NCBI GenBank assembly: GCA_951394405.1
Contig: OX596341.1
Span: 2,170,001 to 2,234,000 of the forward strand
From: Coprinellus micaceus
Taxonomy: Eukaryota > Basidiomycota > Agaricomycetes > Agaricales > Psathyrellaceae
Length of the DNA: 64,000 nt
Direction of reading: 5' to 3'
Shown here: one piece after another, positions 22,064 through 33,799 of the stretch
How the letters are laid out: each line of letters starts with the position of its first letter
Position numbering within the stretch: the stretch's first letter is position 1
Notes under the pieces: generated by a model
What the model was told of the DNA's origin: nothing
Database searches by the model: none
Seen by the model: only the letters and a program-made list of their open reading frames with translations
Made by a program: the position numbers and the translations under genes

Positions 22064-22484
22064 ATGTGCAAGCACGAAGCGTGAGGGACATTTCCCTTTG
22101 TTCCGTGTCGTCATTGTCGCTGACCTTAGGATTCTTTCACCAGTGTCGGAGACTTCTACAGGGGATGCGGGGTAAGTACAACATTCATCCGAGCAAGCGC
22201 CCAACGTTGCTAATCCTCCGATTTGCTAGCACTTCCATGTCCGGTATTTCACTGGAGAAACCTACGACTGCGGGTCCCCGTCGTGTAAAAGCAGCACTCA
22301 ACACAAGCACAAAACAGCAAATAACTGTGGTTGCACAGAGGTGCGCTTTCTCAGGCTACGCGCTTCTTTTCACATCCGCTCACCGTCGTCCGTTCCGGAT
22401 TGGCTGCAGATTGTTATCGAAGAGCGACGCGTTCAAAACATGTTCCAAGCTCAATATCCCGAATGCCAGCGCACCTCGCGATGA
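22064..22484 (+). CDS. Cys/His-rich short protein, Agaricomycete type (76 aa)
   Basis: Four exons close in frame to 76 aa: 22064-22080, 22144-22171, 22230-22340, 22410-22484. The product starts MCKHEAVGDFYRGCGHFHVR and continues with GETYDCGSPSCKSSTQHKHK, NNCGCTE and QAQYPECQRTSR. Spacing of Cys and His (CGH; DC-x4-C; C-x-C) resembles a group of short conserved Agaricomycete proteins that lack a name, plausibly a small metal-binding fold. No signal peptide is visible, so it is probably intracellular. All three introns have good GT-AG ends, and exon 2 is only 28 nt. A TATA-like box and CT-rich leader precede it. Function unknown; zinc binding is inference from spacing. Confidence 0.7.
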
Positions 22485-23194
22485 GCTATAACTGAACACG
22501 CTCCCACCTGGCAAAAGTCAGCTGCAAGGCGTTCAAACACATGCATCATTGTCACCATTGCTTCCTCGCGCTTTCGTCCCATTTCTTCTTGCATATCTCC
22601 CCGGCTTCCCCATGTTTCGCGTCCGCACGGCCCCAGGTCACCTCACACTATCGAAAATAGCTCTAATATTCAGTCTCGGGCTCACCATCGTACATTATTT
22701 CCTCATTCCTTCCTGGGCTTAATTGGGTCTCTGTCATTGTATCTATCTTTCATCTTTTGGGTTATCTTCATGCATAGAATTATCTTCACACCTACCTCCT
22801 TCACTTCTTAATTTGCCAGCACAGTGTAGCTTTGACAAAATGACGCCTTCTCGTCCTCCTCCCTCGTCCCCATTGAGTTGTTGATAACTGCCTATTGCGC
22901 CACCCACCAGTCCAGATACCTGGGTCAAGGAACGACATGCGTCGTGGGCCGGGACCGCGAAGGTTCGCGTCGACGGCGATGCTGGGCATATCACATGATG
23001 ATCGTCTCAATTTGGTTCCGTTAGAGCGGCGCGAGGCTCTGAGTCCAAGTCGCAGTGTGTCTTGTGCTGCGACCACATAGTTCAGATCCTTTTCTCCACA
23101 ATCCCCGCTCCCTGGGAGACTTTGGGGACCATACCGGATTCCTCTTGTCATTCCTGTGCATTTGGTGATTGCCGTTGCCTTATCGCGCCGCAAC
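22485..23194. other. Intergenic region upstream of the Bbc1-domain gene
   Basis: About 700 bp, presumably promoter and leader of the gene starting at 23195. A 200-codon open frame on the minus strand (23403-22801) covers this and the first exons of that gene but lacks any recognisable motif, and I treat it as chance. Confidence 0.5.
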
Positions 23195-25196
23195 ATGCCT
23201 TCATGTACGTGAAACGGAGCAGGGTTTGTCGACGTTGATGCTGATGAATTCAATTGCCTTGCGATCCTGCAGTCGCCGACATAAAGGCCAAGGCAACCAG
23301 TGTCGCCAACAGTGGCGTGGAGAAAGCGAGGAAGGTGAAAGATAACAACACAAGGTTGGTCTGGGCAATGAAGGGCGTCCTGCAGGGAACATATGCCAAC
23401 CATGTCTTCTCAGTGTCGCGATGAAGAAGACGAACTGGGATCCATACAGTGGCCAACCCCCGCCACCCCCTCCGCCACCGCGATCTGTGTCTCAGACTCA
23501 GGCCAAGCCCGAACCCAAGTTCCTGCCTCCACCCAACCGAACAGGGTCGAATTCGAGCGGAACATCGCTTCCGACGAGGGCTTCTGCTTCACCGGGTCCT
23601 GCACCTCCGCTGCCCTCCCGTGGCTCGTCGCAGGGCACGCCTCCCCCGCTTCCGTCTAGAAGCAATTCTATGACCGCGGCACCGCCTCTCCCTTCCAGAA
23701 GAGCAGAGCCTATTGCCAGAAACTCCGCGGTTGCTAGACCTCTCGGACCCCCTCCTGTTGTTCGATCAACACGACCTGACTTGGAACCTTCCGAACCGTC
23801 CACCCAGCATCGTGCTGTGCACAGTCACGCAGATGCTAAAGAAATCGATTGGACAAATCTCTCGCAAGAAGATAAGGATGTATTCTTCAGTTGGCTCGAC
23901 GAGTTCTTCTCGAAACATCTCAACGTCACCGTTGGTCCTCGGACTGCCTCGACCGCGCTCCAGAAACCGTTGGGCTCGAAGGGTGCGGTCAGCAGCTATA
24001 GTGCTCCACCTCCCTTGAATGTAACAGTGAGTTTTTGTACCCCTTTCTCAATGAACCTGAGAAAATCTTCGAGGAAGCATTAACTTTTGCCTCTCCAGAG
24101 TAAACCCACCTCATGGGCTCGAACGACTGGTGCCGGTAGTACGTGATCCTCCTCCCTTCCTCCGAAACACCGTAGTCAATTACATGCACGTATGACCTAT
24201 ACATACGCTTTACATCTCTCAGACCCGGCTCCCAGCAATTTGGACATTACCTCCTACCCTCCGTCTGTCAAGGGGGATAGTGCAGCCGCAGATCTTGCCC
24301 AATACTTCAGTCCTTCGACCCGATGGGAAGGTTCACAGTGGTACAACACCACTGGAGCGCTCCCACCACCTGTTGCAGGCAGCAATCACATCCGAACCGT
24401 CAGCTCCTGGCAGTCTCGAGGATCCACCAAGACCACAAGTGTCGGTGTTCTCTTCTCCGACCTGAGCGTCTTCTGGGGCTCCGTGACCTTCAATATGACG
24501 AACCCCGGGAATGAGAATGAGGTTGCCCGCCAGGCCTGGTACCTCCCACGTCCAGAGCCCCAGGACCGGGCGGTTTTGGCTGACGCCAATGAGACATATG
24601 GCGATACCATTGCTCAATTCGCCGAATCGTTCTTAGGATCGGGAACCTATTGCGCTCGGGGGGAATGCTGGGATCTCGCCAACGAAGCCCTCAAGTATTT
24701 CGACCAATACGACTACATACCCAAGCCCGTTCCGAGCATTAGCCGCACCCACGGGCACCTTATCTACGAAGGAAAAGCTACCAGGAAAGGGAAAGAGATG
24801 GTGGGACGTTGGCGGGGTGGGGATGACCGTATTCGTCGGGGAGATATCGTTGAATGGAGGAAGGTCAGGATGGCAACCGATACACGGGGCGGGTACGCAT
24901 TGTTGGGAGACCCAGACCATACCGCCGTCATAGTAAACGACGGCCCACCGATAACAGCTACGACGAAGACCCCCCACGGCGACCCCGGCGCTAGTATACC
25001 CCCGTCTGCCTTGGGACAGTTGACGGTGGTAGAGCAGAGCGTCGGACAGCCTCCGGTGCGAAAGGACTACAACCTCCATGGTCTCGAGGAGGGCGAGATC
25101 TGGATTTATCGACCCATCGCTCTCGAAACGTACCTTGGAATCTCCGACCTGACTCCCACTCCCCCAAAAAACCATCCGCACATTCGACACGTTTAG
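23195..25196 (+). CDS. Bbc1/Aim3 C-terminal-domain protein, Pro-rich (actin-patch type)
   Basis: Likely a cortical actin-patch regulator: yeast Bbc1 binds type I myosin tails and restrains actin nucleation during endocytosis (family knowledge). Five exons close in frame to 572 aa: 23195-23204, 23273-23354, 23414-24026, 24099-24138, 24223-25196. It opens with MPSFADIKAKATSVANSGVE, a helical stretch, then MKKTNWDPYSG and a long Pro-rich region with repeated PPPLPSR motifs, candidate SH3 ligands. The last 320 residues match the Bbc1/Aim3 cysteine-proteinase-fold domain: STRWEGSQWYNTTGALPPP, SFLGSGTYCARGECWDLANE (Cys) and DPDHTAVIVND (His). Unlike yeast Bbc1 it has no N-terminal SH3 domain. The first exon is only 10 nt. 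Confidence 0.85.
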
Positions 25197-25761
25197 CCTT
25201 CCCCATTGTTCCCTTCCTTTTTGGATACGATACCACTGCCACACTCGAATATATCTAGGATATCACTGATCAGCAGAACCTCTTTGTCTGCTATCGATAC
25301 CGCTTTGCACAATCGCAAACGATATGAACCCTTTTCCCATGGGAGAGGATTTGGGAAGGGCGATACCTCAACCGTCATCGGGGCCTTTGAGGAGATAAAT
25401 TGGAAGTGGTGCATGTAGCATTATTAGCACTGAATACTGAGGATCAAGGGGTACAAAGCTAAATTGCCCAAGTGAATTGGCTTATTTCGTGAGACATCGA
25501 GAACGTCGATGGCGCAGGAGCGGCGTTTTCGAAGGTAGGGGATGTCCTCGGTGACAGAACTCTAAACTTGGCCCTCGAGGTGTCGCGACTGAAAACGCCG
25601 AGTCCGGGTACCTCCAAGAGGATTCACTTCTTCATAGCCAAGGGCGCCTTGTCGACAACAAAAGGGTGCGAATGGATGAAAGGTTGAAAGCGGTTGGCCA
25701 GTGACAAGGTAGTGACGTTCAAGCCTGGTATAATGAATTGATAGAAGCAACCAGTCACTGC
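25197..25761. other. Convergent 3' region between the Bbc1-domain gene and DIM1
   Basis: The two genes end towards each other across 565 bp. It should hold both 3' untranslated regions. No exon is seen. Confidence 0.55.
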
Positions 25762-27364
<1,603 letters not shown>

Positions 27365-27490
27365 AGTAATGCTCCAGAAAACTGCTGATTGCTGCCGTCG
27401 GTCCAAATGGGTCAAGATGATAAGATTAGATCGACATCGACGAGGCCTTGGACTTGTCAAACGCATCTTGGATTACAACCACCATCATCC
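27365..27490. promoter_or_regulatory. Shared bidirectional promoter of DIM1 and TMA64/eIF2D
   Basis: 126 bp separate the start codons of two translation-related genes, so core promoters and leaders overlap here. No TATA box is evident. If DIM1 starts at 27331 the gap is 159 bp. Confidence 0.55.
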
Positions 27491-29556
27491 ATGTTCAAGA
27501 AGCCTCTCAGCAACCTCAAGACATCTGCGCCCCTACGCAACTCCGACAGGAAAAAGCTAAAACAGAGGGTGGTCACAGCGTTCAATTTGCAGGCTGGGGA
27601 TGGCGACGTCCTCGTGCCCGATGGCATTGGATCCGTAAAGTTCAGCACCCACCTCGAGGAACCAGGGGTGCGTCGCGGTGCAGCGCTCATGTATCCCATT
27701 TTTGACCGTGGAAGGTAGGTTGCATATCTCTCGAAGGAGGGAGATCCGCTCTGGTTCACGATCGGAAAGGGCTCTGAGGACCTGATCCCCACCGTCTACA
27801 CTCTATGGAAGAAGGACGACCTCCTACCATCCTTATCGACAAACTCAGCGGTCATCCCCGCCCTCATTGGAGGCGCAGATCTCATGATCCCAGGAGGTCA
27901 GTGCACCCTCCTTCTTCCAGGTCTATGGCTTACCCACCGCGAAGCCAGTTGCCCACCACACCCCTGGGCTCGCAGAAGGTTCCCTGGTTTCCATCCGCCA
28001 ATACTCCACAAATGACGGTAAAGCCCAACTATCTGTTCCGCTCGCCGTGGGCCAAATGGCTCTTCCGAGCGATCAGTTGACTGCCGGCGGGAAAGAGAAG
28101 GGCAAGGCTGTACTCGTGGCTCACGCCTGGAAAGACCATCTCTGGGAACTGGGCTCCAAACCCGACGTACCCGAGGACAAGGTGCTGGTTGAGCCGAACT
28201 CCGAGAACGAGGTGCCCAATGACCAGGAAGGCGGCGGTGAGGTGACTCCAGTCCCACCCTCAGAGATCGACGCTGGGGAACCAAGTCAAGGTGTTTCGTA
28301 TACGGCCCAGGAAGTTAGCGATCTCTTGGTCAAGTCTCTCCAACAAGCTATCTCCGCTTCTCTTTCGTCTGCTCCGCCGTCCACGTTCCCGATCCCTGCT
28401 ACCTTATTCTATACGAACTATATTCTCCCTTCTCGTCCGGCGTTCCCGACCCTCGTTCTAGCGCCATCCTCGCACCCAGACGAGGCAGAGAAGATACACG
28501 TCGATCCACAGGAAATTAACATCAAGGCGTCGTCACACAAGTCGCTGACGGCCTTTTTGAAGGCGATGGAGAAGCTCTCGCTGCTTACTCTCAAGCAGCC
28601 ACAGAAGCATTCTCAGCAGTCAGATTCGCTCGTCATGTCCGTTAATGCGAAGAACCCTCTTGTGCTTGGTCACACATCGTTCCCGACGGTACGTGATATC
28701 GAAACCAAAGCCGCAAAGAAGGCGGCTCGGGAGGAGAAGGAGAAGCTGGGCGAGAACTCTCACGAATTGGTCATCCGTGAGCTTTGGAAGCCCCACCAGG
28801 CGACTGTCGATCTTTTCACGGGGCTAGGTGGCGAGTCAGTGTGCTCCTCATCTATATGTAGCTTTGGCTGAAATTGGTTCTAGCCCAAAGAGCCTTTACA
28901 CCCCCACCGAAATTCGCTCCTTGATCTTCGACTATGTCGCGAAACAAGATCTCATCAACAAAGCCGACAAGAGCTACATCGACCTAGACGAGCTGCTCCG
29001 ATCGCCCTTGGAAGTTAAGGCGGGGAAGGGCAAGCAGCCACAAGCCGTCGGAGATTTCGTTAAACGCGATGAACTTGTGAAGAAGATTATGGCCAAGATG
29101 CAGAACTGGTATGAAGTACAGCCACCTGGGAAGGATCCCATCCAGAAGCAAGTGTTTCGGACACATGCATTCATTTCGCACAGCTTATATTTTGTTCAGA
29201 AAAGGGGGATTGAAGCCAATTCAAGTGGTCACCAAGATCAGACAGGGTAGGAAAGCCTCAACAATGATCACTGGGTTCGAGCCCTTCCAGGTGCTCGACG
29301 GCGAGGAGATGGCAGAGGATCTGCGCAAGGCTTGTGCAGGAGCTGCGAGTGGTATGTCAATTACCTTTCGACCCTCGATGCGAATTGACCACGGCCACTC
29401 CTTGCGATAGTTGCACCAACTGTAGGCAAGGCAGCAGGATCTAGCTTCGAGGTACTTGTCCAAGGAAAGCAAGGGAAAGCTGTGGTGGAATATCTGACTG
29501 CAAAGGGGATCCCGCAAAAGTGGATCGATGTGTCAGACCTCTCTGGGAAGAAGTAA
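27491..29556 (+). CDS. TMA64: eIF2D (yeast Tma64), translation initiation/recycling factor
   Basis: Delivers or removes tRNA at the ribosomal P site during non-canonical initiation and 40S recycling. Six exons close in frame to 600 aa: 27491-27667, 27719-27896, 27949-28834, 28884-29147, 29200-29351, 29411-29556. Domains: N-terminal MFKKPLSNLKTSAPLRNSDR and PUA region (IPTVYTLWKKDDLLP, LIGGADLMIPG, HAWKDHLWELG); a central winged-helix part (NIKASSHKSLTAFLKAME, a family signature); an SWIB-like segment (SLIFDYVAKQDLINKADKSY); and a C-terminal SUI1 domain (KKGGLKPIQVVTKIRQGRKA, MITGFEPF). The fourth intron begins with GCAAGT rather than GT; only this GC-AG junction keeps the SUI1 frame. The final exon encodes EVLVQGKQGKAVVEYLTAKG. 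Confidence 0.94.
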
Positions 29557-29744
29557 ACGGCCCCCATCTAACCTTGTACAACATGTGTTGCATATGTATC
29601 CAAACTCTCGAGTGATGAGGCAAACACCCTCGATAAGATAAGATTCGCCATCGAGATCGTGCGAGACTCCGGCATTACAATTGGTTGCCGCCCTGTTCGC
29701 TCGTCTTCAAGTTTGCTGGTGGATCCTCTTTCAGCTTGACTACC

Positions 29745-30998
29745 ATGAGCGCCGCAAAGACCTCATTAACCTTGCAACTGAAGTCAGTATTATACAAGGA
29801 CAAGGGGATGCTCGTCCTGAACAAACTCCCAGGTCTGACCTGCCAGTTGGCAACAGGCGAGAGGAATAGTCATAGGGTATGGTTCACTTCACCGAGCCAA
29901 ATGAGCGGAGCGAGCGCTCACATTTCATGTAGGATCTGAAGGAGAATACATTCAATAATGTCCTGGCAGGTCCGTCCCTGTCCCACTGCTAGTCCATCGT
30001 CATATCCTGACTGCGTCAACGTCAGGGCTTCAGAAGAAGTATGAATTGGCGTCACCTCTGCTCCCCGTTCACCGCCTGGATATGGTACGCTCCATACTAC
30101 GCACAGCGCCCCCTGAATGACGAATAAAGATCAGGGTACGACGGGCTGCCTAGCGCTCGCCGTGACGCAACGCGCAGCTCAGGAAATGAGCCGACAGTTC
30201 TCTCAGGGCCTCGTTCACAAAACGTATCTCGCCCTTGTCCGAGGCGACAGCAGGTCGTTTCGCGCTACGTCTGGGCGTGTAACCGACCCTATTCGCTACC
30301 GTGACGGATATTTCGGTGGTATAGGCGAAGGTGGTGAACCCTCGGTCACCGAATGGGAGTTAATCGCGGATTCTGTGAGTAGGATTGCCTCGTCACACCC
30401 TTGAAACACCGCTCACAGGAATGGCAATCTCACAGCCCGTTGCCCCTCTCTCGCTTGTGCGATTGAGACTTGTAACTGGACACAAGCACCAGCTGCGCAT
30501 ACACCTGGCGAAAAGCCTTCGAGGTGGGTGCTTCGTCCGCGACATTTGTATTTACGCATCTAATTGGTCTTGCAGTCCCGATTCTCGGAGATGAACGATA
30601 CTCCACGAGCCCAATCCATGAAGCCATTACTCGCCAAGTATACGTTCCCTCCGATCGTATGTTCTTACACGCTTCCCGTTTCTCACTCTTCGTAAGTGGC
30701 TTGTCATATCGGATGGTAGGTGGCGTTACTCATCGCCTCATCCCGTCCCGTCACACTTATTCTGCAGAAATACCGATCGGGAGGGCCCCAGAAACGCTTC
30801 CGTCTAGGAATTCAAGCCCCACTTCCAGCGGATTGGGTTGGACTGTGCCAAAAGCTAAAGCTGCCGATTCCCCCATCTGAAGTCAATGGTGGCCTCTCTA
30901 TCGACGGTGAACCCAACCAAGACACAGAAATACCCGCCGTGGATGGACGGTGGCTTATCAGCGAACAACGACGAGGAGTGGACAAACTCCCGTTCTGA
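29745..30998 (+). CDS. RluA-family RNA pseudouridine synthase
   Basis: Isomerises uridine to pseudouridine in RNA. Seven exons close in frame to 300 aa: 29745-29876, 29933-29969, 30026-30084, 30135-30374, 30436-30523, 30576-30691, 30768-30998. The core motif PVHRLDMGTTG spans two exons and supplies the catalytic Asp (residue 75). Also present are VLNKLPGLTCQ near the start, KTYLALVRG, the RluA signature RLRLVTGHKHQLRIHLA, VPILGDERYS and RMFLHASRFSL. A 300-residue length without an S4 domain fits the mitochondrial or small eukaryotic RluA members (Pus5/RPUSD type). The residue after HRLD is Met and the usual TSG is TTG. Whether rRNA or tRNA is the target cannot be told. Same strand as eIF2D, 188 bp downstream of it. 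Confidence 0.9.
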
Positions 30999-31144
30999 TT
31001 CAAGTGGCCCCATGAATAACAAGTATAATTTACATCAGGGATGGTGTGCGAAGTGGCAGGAACGAGGGTGCTATGTTACAAACGTTGGGGGCCTTTCAAG
31101 GGTTCAGTGATACATATGGATTTCGTCTTGGGCATGGGAGAAGG

Positions 31145-31170
31145 GAGGAGGAGGAGGAGGAGGAGGAGGA
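31145..31170. repeat. (GGA)n trinucleotide microsatellite
   Basis: A run of about eight GGA/GAG units lies in the short gap between the pseudouridine synthase gene and the convergent hypothetical gene, probably within a 3' untranslated region. Confidence 0.85.
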
Positions 31171-31192
31171 CATAGGCCAGGACTGGTGGCTA

Positions 31193-32406
31193 TCATTGAT
31201 GCGAGGAGCCGTCGCTGCTGTTCTGCCGTTGGTTCTTTGCTGCTACGGCCCCAAGAGCCTGACCCAAACCGACGGCAACAGCGCCGATGGCGTGTGCGGC
31301 GCCCGACGCGAGGATGGCACCTCCAGCTCCTGCGCTAATGGCAGGGATTGCAGGAATAGAGCCAACAGTGATCAGGATGGCGCTGAGCACGCTCACTGCC
31401 TTCGGGTGTTCCCCTGTCAAGAAATCGAGGGCGTTCACGGCGTTGAGGAGCCATACAGGGGCTTTGGCGACTGCATGGGGGATTAAGTCGGGTACGACGC
31501 AGCGATGGGTGAAATGAATGACGTACCTTCCCCGCTGTTATGCTCATCCGTAGTGTGGGACCTGGAGACTTCGGACCTCGATTCTGAGCGGGGCCTCCCC
31601 ACGATCATGGTCTCCGACTTGGCCTTCTGATGCGACGGCCGTGCGGGCAGTTGTTTCTCCTCTTTCTTGTCGGATTTGGGAGCCACGCTGGCTGCATCGT
31701 CCTTGGCGTCCTTCCGTGACCAGAACGACGACGACGAAGACGAGTCGTTCACGGCGATTGTCCTCGACCTCGTCGGCCTAGGGCGACTTCTTGCCACGGT
31801 TTCGGTTTCGATCTCATCAATGGGCTCTTCGACTAAGGGTTTCGACGTCCACCTCAAGGTATTCGACCGCTTTGGCCTGGGTCTGTCTGCCAAGACGGGG
31901 ATGGGGGTGGGATTGGAAGTGGAAGGATCAGCCTCGGCCGTCAAAGACTTGTCGTCGCTCTTCTTCCTTGAGAACCACATTCCAAGGCCCGACCCGCGAA
32001 CCTTGACGGTCTCTGTAGCATTGGGATCGATATCCCCTGGTCTACGTTAGGTTCTATCTCCTGTGGCATGAACGTTGGTGAGCCACGTACATCCCATGTT
32101 GGTCATTGCGACCTTAAACTTCTTCCATGTCCAGCGGTACTTGCCGCCGTTCACGGTTGAGATGACCTTCTTCACCTCCTCGAAGCGGGCTCTGGCCTTC
32201 TTGCCCATGAAGTGCTGGGCGACCTTGTACCAGTACTCCTCAGGGATGTTACGTTGGACACAAGCAGCCTTGATCTGCTCAAGCCATTCCCCCACAGGAG
32301 GATCCTTCTTGGAGTTGCCCTTGAAGACCGGTCCGTCAGTCCATTCGGCGAGCACAGGCTCGAGATCGAAGGGCTTCATCTTGAATGCGTCGAGCATCGA
32401 GTTCAT
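31193..32406 (-). CDS. Conserved Agaricomycete hypothetical protein (MKPFDLEP family)
   Basis: Three exons close in frame to 367 aa: 32406-32091, 32036-31527, 31470-31193. The first 120 residues contain MKPFDLEPVLAEWTDGPVFK, EWLEQIKAACVQRNIPEEYW and QHFMGKKARARFEEVKKVIS, followed by KYRWTWKKFKVAMTNMGWDI; I recognise this block as recurrent in Agaricomycete proteomes, without a known function. The middle is a disordered Ser/Arg/Lys-rich linker (MWFSRKKSDDKS, SRSRPRPTRSRT). The C-terminal 90 residues are strongly hydrophobic (SVLSAILITVGSIPAIPAIS, then Gly/Ala-rich) and could insert into a membrane. The start follows a 20-bp minisatellite by 14 bp, so the leader is variable DNA. Confidence 0.82.
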
Positions 32407-32420
32407 AGTGGTGACAGGGA

Positions 32421-32525
32421 GGGTAGTGTGGCGAGAGAGTGGGTAGTGTGGCGAGAGAGTGGGTAGTGTGGCGAGAGAGTGGGTAGTGTGGCGAGAGAGT
32501 GGGTAATGTGGCGAGAGTGGGTAGT
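32421..32525. repeat. 20-bp minisatellite in the leader of the hypothetical gene
   Basis: Unit GGGTAGTGTGGCGAGAGAGT is repeated four times without change from 32421 to 32500, followed by a shortened, altered fifth copy. It ends 14 bp before the start codon (minus strand) at 32406. A 20-bp unit is not a multiple of three, so length changes would not preserve an upstream reading frame. Confidence 0.9.
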
Positions 32526-33799
32526 TGGTGAGGCAGCGTCTAGCTTGTACAGTTGTGAAGTGGGCGTTGCGCTGCAACGAGGTGAATGCGGATGTGATGA
32601 GGCGAGGAGGGGAAGCAATTGGCAAAGCTGGGGGCTCTCTGCGCGTGCCGGTGCCTCTTTATAGAGTTCGATCTCCAGGGATGCGACATATGTCAATGGT
32701 CAAATCTCGACTATGCCATAACGGGAACAGGGACAAAACCGAGGGTTGCCTCGTTGCTACAGTGTGTTTGAGATGTCCATCGGGCCTGTCAGCAAATGCT
32801 ACAGCTCACCGGAATATCGGGGCATGAAAGTCGGTGTTACAAAACAAATGGGAATTGTGTGGTCATGAAGGGATGGGGCTTGCTATATCGCTACATCAGC
32901 GCCATTCACATTATTTCCCGCTTTTCGGCCCAATGTCCACCGGGGTCGCAATGCCTTCATCGATTTACCACCTCCGCCATTGGAGGGGGATAAATTTTCG
33001 AAATGGGGTAATGGGTCTGCAGGTAATCCGGCGGCGATGGGTTGCGTCCATCTTTCCCTAGACCAGAACGACAACACGTTGTGGCCACGATGGTGATGGT
33101 CGCGTTTCGAGCTCGAGACCGTGAGTCGTGACCACTGGGAGGCTTGAATGGTACAACCCATGTGAGGTCACAGTCCTCAGGGTCCTCTAGCTCGATGACG
33201 CCAACCCGAAAAGGCGGGGGTGACGTCGGACGACCTTTGGGTTTCATAAAATCGCAAGTCAGCGTGAGGGGTTTATGAAGTGAGGTTGCGGCGATACGGT
33301 AGCCTAAGTCAATCACTCGAGACTAGAGGAAGGAGGGGCTGCCAGGAGGTCTGGGGAAGCCCCGCGCTAACGATGGGCCCTCCGGTTAGCTCATCCTTGG
33401 GAGTTCGGATGAGGTCCGACAGAGCTAAAGCCTCTGAGAACGACTAGACCGGCTATTTGGAGAGGTTCTGAAGAAGGGAGAGAGAAATATCGCAGCGGCC
33501 AGGTGCCTGGCTCCTTATAGCATACAGAACGCAAGCATACGGTGAGGGGCGCAGTAGGTTCCCATTTGGCGTATCAGGAAGGTTGCAAGAGAACCGGCGA
33601 TACAACCGAATCGCACTAGTCGAATCCAGGAATGCTTTGTGATTGGAAGGGAAGTCTGCAGCACGACGCGGTCCTGCTTCGACAGTCCGGAGATAGTGAC
33701 TTAGACAAGGGCTTTCGCAGCAGGTCCAGGGTGAAGAAGGGCGCAGCAATCGAAACGCTCTGTGGTGGTGTTCGATCGACGGCGAGCTTGCCAGGAGGA
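32526..33799. other. Intergenic region, no gene seen
   Basis: It contains the promoter of the minus-strand hypothetical gene at the left end and the 3' region of the DUF4470 gene at the right end. Minus-strand open frames at 33316-32957 and 33920-33453 carry no family motif. No RNA gene was recognised. Confidence 0.5.

Noticed and set aside
22801..23403. 200-codon minus-strand frame
   Set aside because: Overlaps the 5' exons of the Bbc1-domain gene, has no recognisable motif, no plausible promoter, and no continuing exons.
32421..32525. Possible CRISPR-like array
   Set aside because: Units are directly adjacent with no spacers, and this is a eukaryotic genome; it is a minisatellite.
33380..33450. 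tRNA-like stretch GTTAGCTCATCC ... GAGTTCGGATGAG
   Set aside because: No consistent acceptor stem, anticodon arm or B box could be folded on either strand.
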